The notes beneath the pieces were generated by a model. The model saw only the letters and a list, made by a program, of their open reading frames with translations, was not told the origin of the DNA and did not search any database. A program made the translations under genes and the position numbers. From Prorocentrum cordatum (Eukaryota > Sar > Dinophyceae > Prorocentrales > Prorocentraceae), in the NCBI GenBank assembly GCA_963575745.1, contig CAUYUJ010014606.1, forward strand, positions 20,001 through 60,128: a DNA stretch of 40,128 nucleotides, written 5' to 3'. The stretch's first letter is position 1. Each line of letters starts with the position of its first letter. Positions 1-9,175 of this stretch are shown one piece after another.

Positions 1-246
1 ATGTGTGGTGTGGTTCTCATTCGATTGCTCTCCACACGGCGGAGGCCAGTCCGCAAGAAACCTTCCGCAAGAAACCCAACCCCGAGGCCCCAGGACATCC
101 ACGGGCTTTCGGTGCGGGCACGTCGCGCTCTCCACTGCAGAAAGCTCGAAGCCCAAGAAACCCAGGGCACCCTGGAGGCCAGCAGTGTGGTTCTTGGCAA
201 CGGCCCCCACCGTGTCGCCTGCGCCCCGTCCCCGTTCAGATTGGTG

Positions 247-385
247 GGCCTGTTTTCCACCACCACCACCATAAGTTGGAGGGGGAGGGTGCCCTCCTCC
301 TCCTCCTCTTCGTCCTCCTCCTCTTCGTCCTCCTCCTCGTCCTCCTTCTTCCCCCCTCCAACTTATGGTGGTGGTGGTGGAAAAC
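247..385. mobile_element. Microsatellite-bearing inverted-repeat element, copy 1
   Basis: The arms at 252-285 and 352-385 are perfect inverted repeats of 34 bp, starting GTTTTCCACCACC and ending in a G-run. A TCC/TCG tract of about 65 bp lies between them. The left side also has GGCCTG just outside the arm. A second element at 6958-7134 has the same arms with a GGA tract inside, so this is a dispersed family and not a chance hairpin. No transposase and no clear target duplication are visible. It reads like a non-autonomous foldback element that carries its own microsatellite. Confidence 0.65.
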
Positions 386-830
386 GCTCCCAGAGGCGTC
401 CAGGGATGCCCGCATCGTCCCGATCGGACGACGGAGGCGCGAGCCATGACCAGCGGGCCGGCCCAGACCCGGGCACAGTCGGGGCTCCAAGAGCAGCTCG
501 AGGCACGCCGGAACTCCTCCGCCGTGCCCGGCGCCCGGGGTTGGGCGTGGCTTAGTGGGGGGGTCACAACTGGGGGGGTCAGAAAAGGTCCCCTTTCGTG
601 CCCCTTTCGGGCCCCTCCAGAGCCCGGGGGGCTCGTTTAGGTACCGTTTGGGTACCTTTTCGGACCACCCGCGACACCCCCCCATTTATGACCCCTCCAT
701 TACGCAACGCCCAACGGGGTGCTGCTGCCCAGCTCCCGGGGCCGTCAGGGGACGGCTCGGGGTGAGGAACAGGCCCTGGGGAACTCTTCGATAGGTCTCT
801 TGGATGGGGGCCGAGTGGATGGGGTCGGAG
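386..830. other. Unassigned GC-rich sequence
   Basis: No coding region could be supported; the open frames here are GC-driven. The stretch holds a run of related GGCCCCTTTCG-type words around 585-625 and one copy of the dispersed word TGGGTACCTTT at 649-659. Confidence 0.4.
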
Positions 831-837
831 GATCGCA

Positions 838-925
838 CCGCATCGCCGATGCATCGGCGATGCATCGGCGATGCATCGGCGATGCATCCGACGTCGGCGA
901 CGCATCGGCGACGTCGGCGTGGAGA
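838..925. repeat. 11-bp tandem repeat (ATCGGCGATGC)
   Basis: Direct reading shows several consecutive copies of ATCGGCGATGC, then degenerate copies with GTCGGCGACGC. Each unit contains near-palindromic halves (ATCGGCGAT), so the array can fold back on itself. A related ATCGGCGATACATCGCCGAT motif occurs near 11310-11340. Confidence 0.8.
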
Positions 926-1021
926 AAATCGGGCTCCGCATCGACGATGCGTCAACAATGTGGCGCGATCCTCTGGCCCCATCTACTCCGACCCCACCTA
1001 GGAAGCCAAGATCCAGGAATC

Positions 1022-1546
1022 CCGTGTATCGTCGGTTACACGCAAGAACGACGCTGGGTAAGAGTGACATTTGGTGCGCGCCTTCCTGAGAGCCGCGGGG
1101 GGACCAAACACAAGCGCGCAAGGCACTACCATCGCACCGCACGCGTCGCTCGGAGGGCCCCAATCGGGGGTCTGCTATCCGGGTCAATCAGACCCGGGTC
1201 AGCAGGAAACCAAAAAACTGCAATTCAATAACAAAAAAAACGGGGGAAAAAAATGCAACGCAGGGCTTCGCAAACCCGGGTCAGCCAACATGCACCGCCG
1301 CCCCGCGGCACCGAGCGGCTCGCTCACCCGGGTCAGCCAGAGGGGGTCTTTGCAGGATCCTGCAGGATCCAGTGTCCTGGCGGACCCCCGTTTGCATTGA
1401 CCCGCGTCTCCTGAGCACCCCAACCCAGCGGGCGCGCACCAACGTGATCCTGCAGGATCCATTGACCCGCGTCTCCTGAGCCCCAACCCAGCGGGCGCGC
1501 ACCAAAGGTCACTCCGGCGAGGGGTCACTCTTACGTGTAGTCGGCA
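1022..1546. mobile_element. Possible foldback element with imperfect inverted ends
   Basis: The left end (1022-1081) and the right end (1493-1546) are imperfect inverted repeats. Both share GGCGCGCACCAAA followed by GTCACTC and, at the outer side, CACTCTTACGTGTA-like sequence. A third partial copy of the outer sequence lies at 12226-12278, next to a microsatellite. The interior carries repeated CCCGGGTCAGC words and a direct duplication (about 1360-1504) containing GATCCTGCAGGATCCA. No protein is recognisable. Family membership is inferred from internal similarity only. Confidence 0.4.
1360..1504. repeat. Direct duplication with GATCCTGCAGGATCCA
   Basis: Two adjacent copies share the GATCCTGCAGGATCCA palindrome, then TTGACCCGCGTCTCCTGAGC, then CCCAACCCAGCGGGCGCGCACCAA. 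The second copy lacks the stretch between the palindrome and TTGACCC. Confidence 0.75.
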
Positions 1547-1648
1547 TCGGATGCCACGGGACGACGGGGGCGCCCTCGCCACTCCCCGCGGCGGCGAGAG
1601 CACCGGCGGGGCCAGCGACGACGACCAGCGATGACGCCAGCGGCAGCG

Positions 1649-1741
<93 letters not shown>
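1649..1741. repeat. (GAC)n microsatellite
   Basis: About 31 uninterrupted GAC units. All three frames are open on both strands (poly-Asp, Thr or Arg; poly-Val, Ser or Arg), which explains the apparent ORFs here. Confidence 0.95.
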
Positions 1742-1744
1742 TGG

Positions 1745-2060
1745 CGCGGCGGACGGCGAAGAGAAGGGCTCCAGGAGAAGTCCAAGATGTCACTTGCGAC
1801 AGCCTTCACTCCTCTCCCAAGAAAGGGAGGGAGCGAGAGAGGGAGGGAGGGAGGAGGGAGGAGGGAGGGAGGCAGAGAGAAGTGATGGGGGGGCAGGGAG
1901 GGGGAGAGGAGGGGCTGACACCTCCCCTGCCCGAGGGCTGGTCGAGGCTCCTGGCGCCACCACCAGGAACGTCCCGAAGTACAGCGCCAGCGAGGGCCGA
2001 GCTGCCACCAGTGGGGTGCAGACCTCTGGAGGGCGGGGGGGGCCGATGCGCTTTACCACT
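1745..2060. other. Unassigned, purine-rich
   Basis: It contains GGGAGGGAGG-type runs (about 1820-1910) and then GC-rich sequence. I see no supported gene. Confidence 0.4.
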
Positions 2061-4200
2061 ACCTCTTCGCCCTCCGCTTCCTCGACCACCTCCTGCTCCT
2101 GCCGCTCCTCTGCCCCCTCCTCCCCCCTCCTTCTCCGCATCGCTCCCATTCACCCTCCGCCTCCCCCTCCGCCGCCGCCTCCGCTTCTGCCACCTCCTCC
2201 TCCTCCTCCTCCTCCTCCTCATCCTTCTCCTCCTCATCCCCCCTCCTCTTCCTCTCCTCTCCTTTCCTCCCCTCTACTCCTCTCCTCCCTCCTCTCCCTG
2301 CCTCCTCCTCCTCCTCCTCCTCCTCACTCCTCCTCCTCCCCCTCCCCATCCTCCTGCTCCTTGTCTCATGCTTCCTCCTCCTCCTTGCTTCCTCCTCCTT
2401 CTCGTCATCTCCTATCCTCACTCCTCATGCGAATCCTTCCTCCCCCTCCTCCTCTCTCCTCTCCTCCTCCACCTCTATACTCCTCCTCATCCTCCTATCC
2501 TCCTCACCTCCCCTCCCTCCCTCCTCCCTCTCCTTCCTCCTCATCATCTTCATTTCTTCATCATCATCATCGTCATATCATCATCATCTTCATCCATCAT
2601 CATCTGGTCTCCTCCTTCCTCTTTCCTCATCGTCATCTCATAGTCATTCCTCATCTCTCAGCCTCATCTTCCATCCTAATCATCATCTCTATCACTATCT
2701 CATCCTCATCCTCATCCTCATCCTCATCCTCATCCTCATCCTCATCCTCATCCTCATCATCAGCATCATCAGCAGCAGCATCAGCATCAGCATCAGCATC
2801 AGCATCAACATCAGCATCAGCATCAGCATCATCATCATCATCATCATCATCATCCTCATCATAATCAGCATCATCAGCATCCTCGGCATCCTCATCCACA
2901 TCATCATCATAATCAGCATCATCACCATCATCATCATCATCAGCATCCTCAGCATCCTCATCCTCATCATCACCATCATCATCAGCATCATCATCAGCAA
3001 CAGCATCACCATCATCATCGTCATCATTATCATCAGCACATTCATCATCAGCAGCAGCAGCACCATCAGCAACATCATCATCATCAGCATCATCAGCAGC
3101 ATCTGCATCATCATCAGCATCATCATCAGCAGCATCATCATCATCGGAATAATCATCAGCATCATCATCGTCATCGTAATCATCATCCTCCTCATCATCA
3201 TCAGCAGCAGCATCATCGTCATCATCACCATCATCAACAGCAGCATCTGCATCAGCATCAGCATCAGCATCAACATCATCACAATCATCAACCTCATCAT
3301 CAGCATTGTCAACATCATCAGCACAATCATCATCACCATCAGCATCATCATCGCCACCACCACCATCATCTTCATCAGCAGCATCATCATGATCAGAATC
3401 CTCATCATAATCAGCATGTTCATCGTCATTAACCGCCACCATCATCACCATCATCAGCAGCATCGGCATCAGCACCACCGCCGCCATCATCGGCATCATC
3501 ATAATCAGCATCAGCATCATCAGCAGCAATGGCAGCAGGATCCTCATCATCATCATCATCCGCAGCATCGCCATCACCATCATCAGCAGCAGCATCAGCA
3601 TCAGCAGCAGCATCATCAGCATCAGCAGCAGCATCATCGGCAGCAGCATCAGCATCAGCATCATCATCATCATCATCGTCGTCATCATCAGAATTATCAG
3701 CATCATCAGAAACATCATCCAATCCGTATCTATCTCTCTTTCTTCCACGCATTCCTCCTCCTTCTCCGCCTCCTCCTCCCCTTCGTCCTCGTCCCTCTCC
3801 CCCTCCTCTTCCTCCTCGTTTTGTTCCTCCGCATGATCATCAGTAGTATACTGTTCGTTCAATTCATCCTCCGCCTTCCTTCCTCCTCCTCCTCCTCCAC
3901 CTCCTCCTCCCCCTTCCTCCTCCTCCTCCTCCTCATCATCATCGTCTTCCTCCTCCTCCTCCTCCTCCTCCCGACCACAACATCGGCATCAGCAGCAGCA
4001 TCACCACCAACACCACAACCTCATTATCGTCGTCATCAGTATCCCGACCCATCATCGTCATCACCACCGCCGAAATCATCAGCACCACAACCACAATCAT
4101 CACCATCATCGTTCTCGTCATCGTGGCCATCACCCTCGCCTTCGTCATCATTACCGTCACCACAATCGCCATCATTAACAACACGAGTATACATAGCATA
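2060..4200. repeat. Large mixed trinucleotide tract (TCC, TCA, CAG, CAC)
   Basis: This is a run of about 2.1 kb with three-base periodicity. It goes TCC-rich (2060-2560), then TCA/CAT with interspersed CAG and AGC (2560-3720), then TCC (3730-3975), then CAT/ACC (3975-4200). Each boundary is gradual, and imperfections are mostly substitutions that keep the period. The long open frames on both strands (Asp/Ala-rich and Met-rich on minus; Ser-, His- and Pro-rich on plus) follow from this periodicity and are not counted as genes. Confidence 0.9.
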
Positions 4201-5030
4201 AGTATCACCCTTGAACTCATCATCGCCATGAGTAGCATCACTTTAAGCACACAACGCTGATGAGTTGCCGAGAATGCAAAGGAATCGTCATCACCATGCC
4301 CATCATGCTGCTCCTCTGAATCCTCATCCCCCTCAACATGTTTTCCCATCGTCCTCATCATCCTCCACCTATTGCACCATCCATCCCCCGTGGTCCCCAT
4401 GCTTCTCCACATCCTGTCTCATCACCCTGTTGTTCCTCCTCCTCCTCCTCCTCATCCTCATCCTCATCCTCATCCGTCCCTCCTCTTTCTCGATTGCTTC
4501 GGTCTCATCATCACACACCTTCGTCAACGTAATCATCGTCATCATCACGGTCTTCACCTTCATCACCCTGTTCCTCCTCATGATCCTCATGATTACCATC
4601 CGCACCACCGTCAACAATCAACAGCACAATCATCACGATGGTCATGCACATCGGCACGAGCATGCTCGCTTCCCTTCCCTCTTATCACCCGCCCAGCGAC
4701 CCCCCCCCTCCACACCACCGCAGAGAGTCAACCGCACAGTCACCACAACCATCGTCTGCATCTGCACGAACAGAATGCCTTCCCTTCCCAATTCCCACCC
4801 ACCCACCGAACCCCCCCCCCAATCGCCCCCACCCCACGGCGCCTCCCACGTCCAACCTCCAACCACAGGTTGCCATCCCTCACCGCAACGCTGCTCCCGC
4901 TGCTGCCCTCCGCCCTCCGCGACGAGTGCCGCCCTCCGACGTGCTCGGCGCGTCGTGCCGTTCGGGTCGCGCTGCTTCAGACACTGCCGAGCTGCATGCA
5001 GTTCGCACTCTTTCTCTCTGATGTGACCAC
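4201..5030. other. Unassigned; short TCC patches
   Basis: A short TCC/TCA patch lies at about 4430-4480. The rest is C-rich non-repetitive DNA with no domain-like open frame that I can recognise. Confidence 0.4.
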
Positions 5031-5205
5031 ATCCTCCTCCTCCTCCTCCTCCTCCTGCCTCCTCCTCCTCCTCCTCCTCCTCCTCCTCCTCCTCCTCCTC
5101 CTCCTCCTCCTCCTCCTCCTCCTCCTCCTACCCTCCTCCTCCTGCTCCTCCTCCTCCTCCTCCCTCCTCCTCCCCCTCCTGCTGATCCTCTTCCTATCCT
5201 CCTCC
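5031..5205. repeat. (TCC)n microsatellite
   Basis: Nearly pure TCC units with a few interruptions. It ends shortly before unrelated unique sequence at about 5210. Confidence 0.95.
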
Positions 5206-5361
5206 GAGAACTGGTACGTTTGGTACTCTGGTACTGCAGCTGCCTGCAGCGTGCCTGCGCAGCTATACAAGCTGCCCAACTATACGCCTAACCACAATTT
5301 GTCTACATGGTAGTGAGGGCCAGTCTGTAGACGGCTCACGCGGGACCCCCACCCCGTAAGC

Positions 5362-5521
5362 TTAGGTCGGGCCTGTCCCCTACAGGGGGATGTTGGACGA
5401 AAATTTAGAAAAATACCAGAAGAAATGCTACAAAAATGCTCAAAACAATCAAAAAATCGTCCTCGGACTATTTTTGACTATTTTTGAATATTCCCCCTGT
5501 AGAGGGACAGGACCGACTGAA
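5362..5521. mobile_element. 160-bp foldback (MITE-like) element, copy 1, with perfect 8-bp TSD
   Basis: The ends are inverted repeats. The left end starts TTAGGTCGGGCCTGTCCC, and the right end reads, on the minus strand, TTCAGTCGGTCCTGTCCC. Both continue into CTACAGGGGG, which is itself a small hairpin. The interior is A/T-rich against a GC-rich background. The element is flanked by a perfect direct repeat, CCGTAAGC, at 5354-5361 and 5522-5529, which is a target-site duplication. Two relatives lie at 38103-38255 and 38388-38545. It encodes no protein. An 8-bp duplication is typical of several cut-and-paste superfamilies (hAT among them), but the terminal bases do not settle which. Confidence 0.85.
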
Positions 5522-5529
5522 CCGTAAGC

Positions 5530-5870
5530 CACCACTTGAATTGCGAACTTGTGATCAGGAGCTTCGGGCTAATATTTTTGATGTGTCAACCTGTTGTGGA
5601 ACATCAGCTCGACCACCAACGCCCCAACCACCGCGGCGAGATTTCAAGCCGGCACTGCCCATGCGGGGACGCGTCCCTTGACGCACGAGCTGAACACATT
5701 ACCAGATGTCACGGAGGCAGCCGCGTGCCACTGTATAAAGACGCCGGGTGGTGAGCATACGTGGTCATATGCCGAATTCCGCCTCCCACCTCCCCCCAAC
5801 GACTTCAGCCGACCCACTCCCTCAGGATCCTTGTGTTTCTCCGCCTGCCCTGAGCGCATGGAACGGATGG
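5530..5870. other. Unassigned sequence
   Basis: Mixed-composition DNA between the foldback element and the minisatellite. No supported gene; open frames are short and without recognisable domains. Confidence 0.35.
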
Positions 5871-6250
5871 GGCTCCCACCCCTGCGCCGCCCCTCTGGTG
5901 TCGAGGAAGCGTCACACCTGCCATGTCCTGCGCGCGTGGCACGGATGACCCAACCCCCTGCGCACCATCTCTGGTGTCGAGGAAATGCCACGCCTGACAT
6001 GCCCTGGGCGCGTATCACGAATGGGAATTCCACCCCCTGCGCGCCCTCTCTGGCGTCAACGAACTGCCACCTAAGTGCCGCGCCTGCCACTGTCTGGGGT
6101 CCTGACGTGAATATCAGAACCATTCCCTGCGCACCCCTTTGGTTTCGAGGAAGTGTCACGCCTGCCACGCCCCGTGTACGCGTGTGTGGGCCTGTGTTGT
6201 GTCGAGAAAGTGCCACGCCTGCCACGCCCCACGTATGCTTGCGTGCGTCT
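5870..6250. repeat. Diverged minisatellite, about 76 bp
   Basis: Five diverged units are anchored by TCTGGTGTCGAGG-like words at about 5895, 5971, 6049, 6139 and 6195. Each is followed by AATGCCACGCCTG(A/C)CATGCC-like sequence. Spacing is 76, 78, 90 and 56 bp, so the later units carry insertions or deletions. It grades into a TG-rich stretch (6240-6345). Confidence 0.7.
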
Positions 6251-6358
6251 GTGTTGTATGGTGTTGTGCGCTTGCGTCTGTGTATGTGTGCGTGCGTCTT
6301 TACGTGTATGTGCACTCGTGTCTGATGTGTGTGTGTGTGTGTGCCTGGTTGCGGGTGA

Positions 6359-6502
6359 GAGGGAGGAGGAGGAGGAGGAGGAGGAGGAGGAGGAGGAGGA
6401 GGAGGGGAGGAGGAGGAGGAGGCGGAGGAGGAGGAGGAGGAGGAGAGGAGAGGAGAGGAGAGGAGAGTAGAGTAGAGTAGAGTAGAGGAGAGGAGAGGAG
6501 AG
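6359..6502. repeat. (GGA)n then GAGAG/AGTAG tract
   Basis: GGA units to about 6445, then GAGAGGAGA and TAGAG pentamers to 6500. Confidence 0.9.
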
Positions 6503-6781
6503 ATGCAGTTAGCTCAACTGATCCTGGCAACGTTCCTGACCGTGCTCCTGGGCCCGGGCCTCCCGCCCCAGGCTGCGGCAAGTGTGGCCGCGAGATCTCC
6601 GCGTGACCTGCTGCATCCATCTGGAGCCCCGGAACGGTGCGGTGACAGACCGTGCGGTGACCTCAAAGGCCCCCAAGACCCTCACCGCACGGTCCGTCAC
6701 CGCACGGTCTTGGGACCCTGGAGGCCCCTGTCGCCCGAGACGTCCTCGGAGAGGGCCTCGAGCCCCAAAACCGTGCGGTGA
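6503..6781 (+). CDS. Small ORF with a signal-peptide-like start (doubtful)
   Basis: This is a 92-codon frame starting right after the GAGAG tract. Its first 25 residues (MQLAQLILATFLTVLL, then GPGLPPQAAA) have the short polar start, hydrophobic core and small-residue exit expected of a secretion signal. The remainder is low-information and reads through inverted copies of the 11-mer CCGTGCGGTGA, so it does not look like protein. It could be a first exon whose true continuation is spliced elsewhere, or chance in GC-rich DNA. I know no homologue. Confidence 0.15.
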   Translation: MQLAQLILATFLTVLLGPGLPPQAAASVAARSPRDLLHPSGAPERCGDRPCGDLKGPQDPHRTVRHRTVLGPWRPLSPETSSERASSPKTVR

Positions 6782-6805
6782 CCCCGAATCCCCACCGACT
6801 CACCG
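6634..6805. repeat. Clustered inverted copies of CCGTGCGGTGA
   Basis: Two forward copies (about 6634-6660) face two reverse copies (about 6683-6709), forming a hairpin with arms of about 26 bp. A further forward copy lies at about 6770, and a degenerate reverse copy (TCACCGTACGG) at about 6799. Confidence 0.7.
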
Positions 6806-6957
6806 TACGGCGTGGTCACCACCCCGTCTGGGGGCCCCCGACATCCAGCCGTAGCCAAAGGTGCCTGCGGAGCCCGCCCGCGCCAACAGCACCGAAAAAA
6901 CCGACGGAGCCGACGTCGAAACCGAAACCGACCGAGCTCGACGGACGGATAGTGATG

Positions 6958-7134
6958 GGCCTGTTTCCCACCAACACCACCGCCATAAGTTTGAGAAGAG
7001 AAGGACGCGGAGGACGAGGAGTAGAACGAAAAGGAGGAGGAGGAGGAGGAGGAGGAAGTGGATGAGGAGGAGGCCCCCCTTCCCCTCCAATTCATGGTGG
7101 TCGTGGTAGTGGTGGTGGTGGTGGAAAACAGGCC
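6958..7134. mobile_element. Microsatellite-bearing inverted-repeat element, copy 2
   Basis: It starts GGCCTGTTTCCCACCA and ends TGGTGGAAAACAGGCC, so the outer bases form an inverted repeat. The interior is a GGA-type tract (about 7015-7070). The arms match copy 1 at 247-385, including the CCATAAGTTTGAG region. The arms are more diverged from each other than in copy 1, so this copy looks older. No convincing target duplication. Confidence 0.6.
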
Positions 7135-7500
7135 TATCAGATAGAAGATCGGCAGCGGCGCGGGAGCCGACCGAGTGCAGCACGATGCGAAGCATCCGAA
7201 CCGACCGAGCCGCGGACCTTCTTCGGAACCCTGCACTACCGAAAACAAAACAAAAAAACGACGTCAACAAGGTGCTCAATATCTATCTGGCTTCGCTGGG
7301 CCAATCCACGATACCGGCGTGCCCAACACTCGGGGGCGCGCAAACATGGATCGGGGAAGGTGCCCTCCCCAAAATGCGGCGGGTGCCGCCTGGTTCGGCG
7401 GCGGAAATTCGCGATTCCTCATGGAAACGGGACCCGTCGCTAATCCACGCTCCCTTAATCCATGTTTGCGATCGGCCGAAACACCTGCTTCTTCTCATAC
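7135..7500. other. Unassigned sequence
   Basis: Low-repeat, GC-rich DNA. The open frames lack recognisable domains. Confidence 0.35.
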
Positions 7501-7556
7501 CTCCGCCCTCTCCCTCCCTCCCCCCTTCCTCCATCCCCCCTCGTTCCTCTCCTGAG

Positions 7557-7706
7557 GATCCTGCTGGTCCTACTCTGGAGCTCCTTGCGGGCTCCGAGGC
7601 TTGCCGCTCGCTGCTCGGTAGAGTGCCTCTGGGAAAAAGCACGGGGCTCCCGCTGGCTCTTTCTGCCGCCGCAGAGTTCGCTGGCCCTCTCGCCTTCGCA
7701 GACTAG
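7557..7706 (+). CDS. Possible plus-strand terminal exon (weak)
   Basis: A long C/T-rich tract (about 7501-7550) ends in CTGAG, which resembles a 3' splice acceptor. The next 150 bases stay open for 49 codons and stop at TAG (7704-7706). The peptide begins DPAGPTLELLAGSEACRSLL and ends GPLAFAD. It has balanced composition but no family I recognise. If real, it would converge tail to tail on the SNARE gene, with the 154-bp palindrome between them. The tract may equally be a chance pyrimidine run. Confidence 0.2.
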   Translation, partial: DPAGPTLELLAGSEACRSLLGRVPLGKSTGLPLALSAAAEFAGPLAFAD

Positions 7707-7736
7707 TTACTGCCGCCGCGATCGCGGAGGCCAGAT

Positions 7737-7890
7737 TAGGGGACCACATGCGAACCCTACCCCTACCCCCCACGATTTCTGAGGGGGAGGGAGGGGTTCA
7801 GTTCGCTCTGGAGCTCCTGGATAGAGTGAACCCCGCCCTCCCCCTCAGAAATCGTGGGGGGTAGGGGTAGGGCTCGCACGTGGCCCCCTA
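7737..7890. repeat. Near-perfect 154-bp palindrome
   Basis: The arms 7737-7800 and 7827-7890 are inverted repeats with 4 mismatches in 64 bp and a 26-bp loop. Each arm contains CCTACCCCTACCCCCCACGA and its complement. It lies between a weak plus-strand exon end (7706) and the stop of the minus-strand SNARE gene (8125), so it may sit in an intergenic or 3' untranslated position. It could be a foldback transposon with no visible target duplication, or a structural element. Confidence 0.85.
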
Positions 7891-7918
7891 CAGATACAGA
7901 CAATATGTATAGTAAGGA

Positions 7919-8009
7919 TGCGCGATAAGGATGCAAGGGCCTTGGACGCCCATTTCGAAGCATCTCGAGCGGGGCGCGGCCAGCGAAAGCGGCGAAGGAT
8001 GGACCGAGG
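7919..8009. repeat. 91-bp dispersed repeat, copy A
   Basis: It aligns without gaps to 33943-34033, starting TGCGCGA and ending GGACCGAGG. Differences cluster in the middle third. It lies downstream of the SNARE stop codon. Copy B lies beside an intron-like insertion. Confidence 0.85.
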
Positions 8010-8124
8010 GCTGTACAAGCGGGCAGTCGGTAGCAGGTCGAGGGGGGAGGAGAAAGGAGGCCAGGGAGGGGAGAAGGGAAGGGAGGCGGGGGAGGTGCAA
8101 GCGGCGTGCCGTGCGGGCGGAGTG

Positions 8125-8328
8125 TCATATCAAGGAGAAGCGCTGGTCGAATTGATCGAAGAGGATCAGGAACAGCGACGACCCCAAGAACCAGCAGACG
8201 ACGTAGAAGCGGTAAGAGTTGCTGTTCTCCACGGCCCGCTGCAGGTGCTTCTCCGCGTTCTCGACGTAGTCCGTGGCCTCCACCGCAAGATCGTGGATGT
8301 TGTCGGCCATCTCCTGCTGCTCGGCAAC
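8125..8328 (-). CDS. STX18: Qa-SNARE (syntaxin-18/Ufe1/SYP8 type), last exon
   Basis: This exon encodes the C-terminal 67 residues of a tail-anchored SNARE expected to act in fusion at the ER. It supplies the second half of the SNARE helix, starting VAEQQEMADNI. The Gln encoded at 8319-8317 aligns with the Qa zero-layer glutamine. Next comes ATDYVENAEKHL, a basic/polar juxtamembrane stretch, a membrane span at exon residues 41-57 (FYVVCWFLGSSLFLILF), and a 10-residue lumenal tail that starts DQFDQ and ends at TGA. The FR-hydrophobic-LF-D ending resembles the syntaxin-18 group more than plasma-membrane syntaxins. The acceptor AG is at 8329-8330, and the frame joins in phase 0 to the exon at 11678-11769. 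Family assignment is from memory of conserved patterns. A processed or partial copy cannot be excluded, because the N-terminal exons were not found. Confidence 0.72.
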   Translation of the reverse strand, partial: VAEQQEMADNIHDLAVEATDYVENAEKHLQRAVENSNSYRFYVVCWFLGSSLFLILFDQFDQRFSLI

Positions 8329-8601
8329 CTCGCGACGGCGCGCAGAGAAAGGGGAAAAAGCTCAGCTTATGTTGCTCCAATCGTACTCGAGGACCACATC
8401 CCAGAAATTTGCCGGCCCAACGGGCCAGAGGCGTGCTAAGATCTCCGGTAACTACTTAACAATAGTCATAGTTCGCGCGCGCGCGGGGCGGCCCCTGGGG
8501 GGCCCCGGACGAAAAGTACCCCGGCCGATGGCCGGCTGACCCCCGGGCGATCCCCAGGGGGGGGCTATTTTTCGCCACCCCTCACGAGGATCGTGGCCTC
8601 C

Positions 8602-8770
8602 GAGGGGGGGGCCGCAATCGACTACCCCCCTCCCGCCCCAAGGGGCCCCCAAGAGCCCCCCAAGAGGCCCCAGGGGAGCCCAATACGCCACAAAGGAGCC
8701 CCAAGACGCTCCCAACAAGCCCCAAGAAGCCCCCAAAACGGCCCCAAGAAGCCCCAAATAGCGCTCCAGG
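8602..8770. repeat. CCAAGAGGCCCC-type degenerate minisatellite
   Basis: Degenerate repetition of CCCCAAGA(G/A)GCCCC words about 10-14 bp apart. Similar stretches occur at about 26030-26100 and 34805-35150. On the minus strand it gives GLLGASWG-like pseudo-peptides, which I do not count as coding. Confidence 0.7.
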
Positions 8771-9175
8771 GCCGGCGGAATGAGCGAAGCGATTAATAAT
8801 CTCGAGCACTCGGAAAAGTGTCGAAAGAGTGTCGAAACAGTGTCTGACGAGTGTCTTCCATGACCCTACGCGTGAAAACCCTTCAGTTTGGGTACCTTTT
8901 TCGGTGCTCGAAATTCTTTCTGGTGGTCAAGGTTAAAGTAGGTTGGGACATCATAAGGCTCAGCAAGGAGAGGCGGCACTGGCCGCATTCTGGGGAGGGC
9001 ACCTCCCCCGATCCATGGATTTGGCGACCGCGCGCCAAAACCACGGATCGCTGATCCGTGTCTGCGCGCCCTCGAATCTGGGAGGCCTCCACTTGCCCGG
9101 GCGGCTCCCTGCTGCGCGCCGCCGAGCTCTGCCGCCGCAGCGCCGAGCTGTGCCCGTCGCCGCTGCTGCAGCCGA

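Noticed and set aside
2651-3862. 403-codon minus-strand frame rich in Asp, Ala, Glu and Met
   Set aside because: It lies wholly inside the TCA/TCC/CAG tract; frame openness follows from three-base repetition, and the residue type changes wherever the repeat phase changes.
7763-7875. Telomere-like CCCTACCCCTA
   Set aside because: It is confined to the two arms of the palindrome, not tandem, and not the expected TTTAGGG type.
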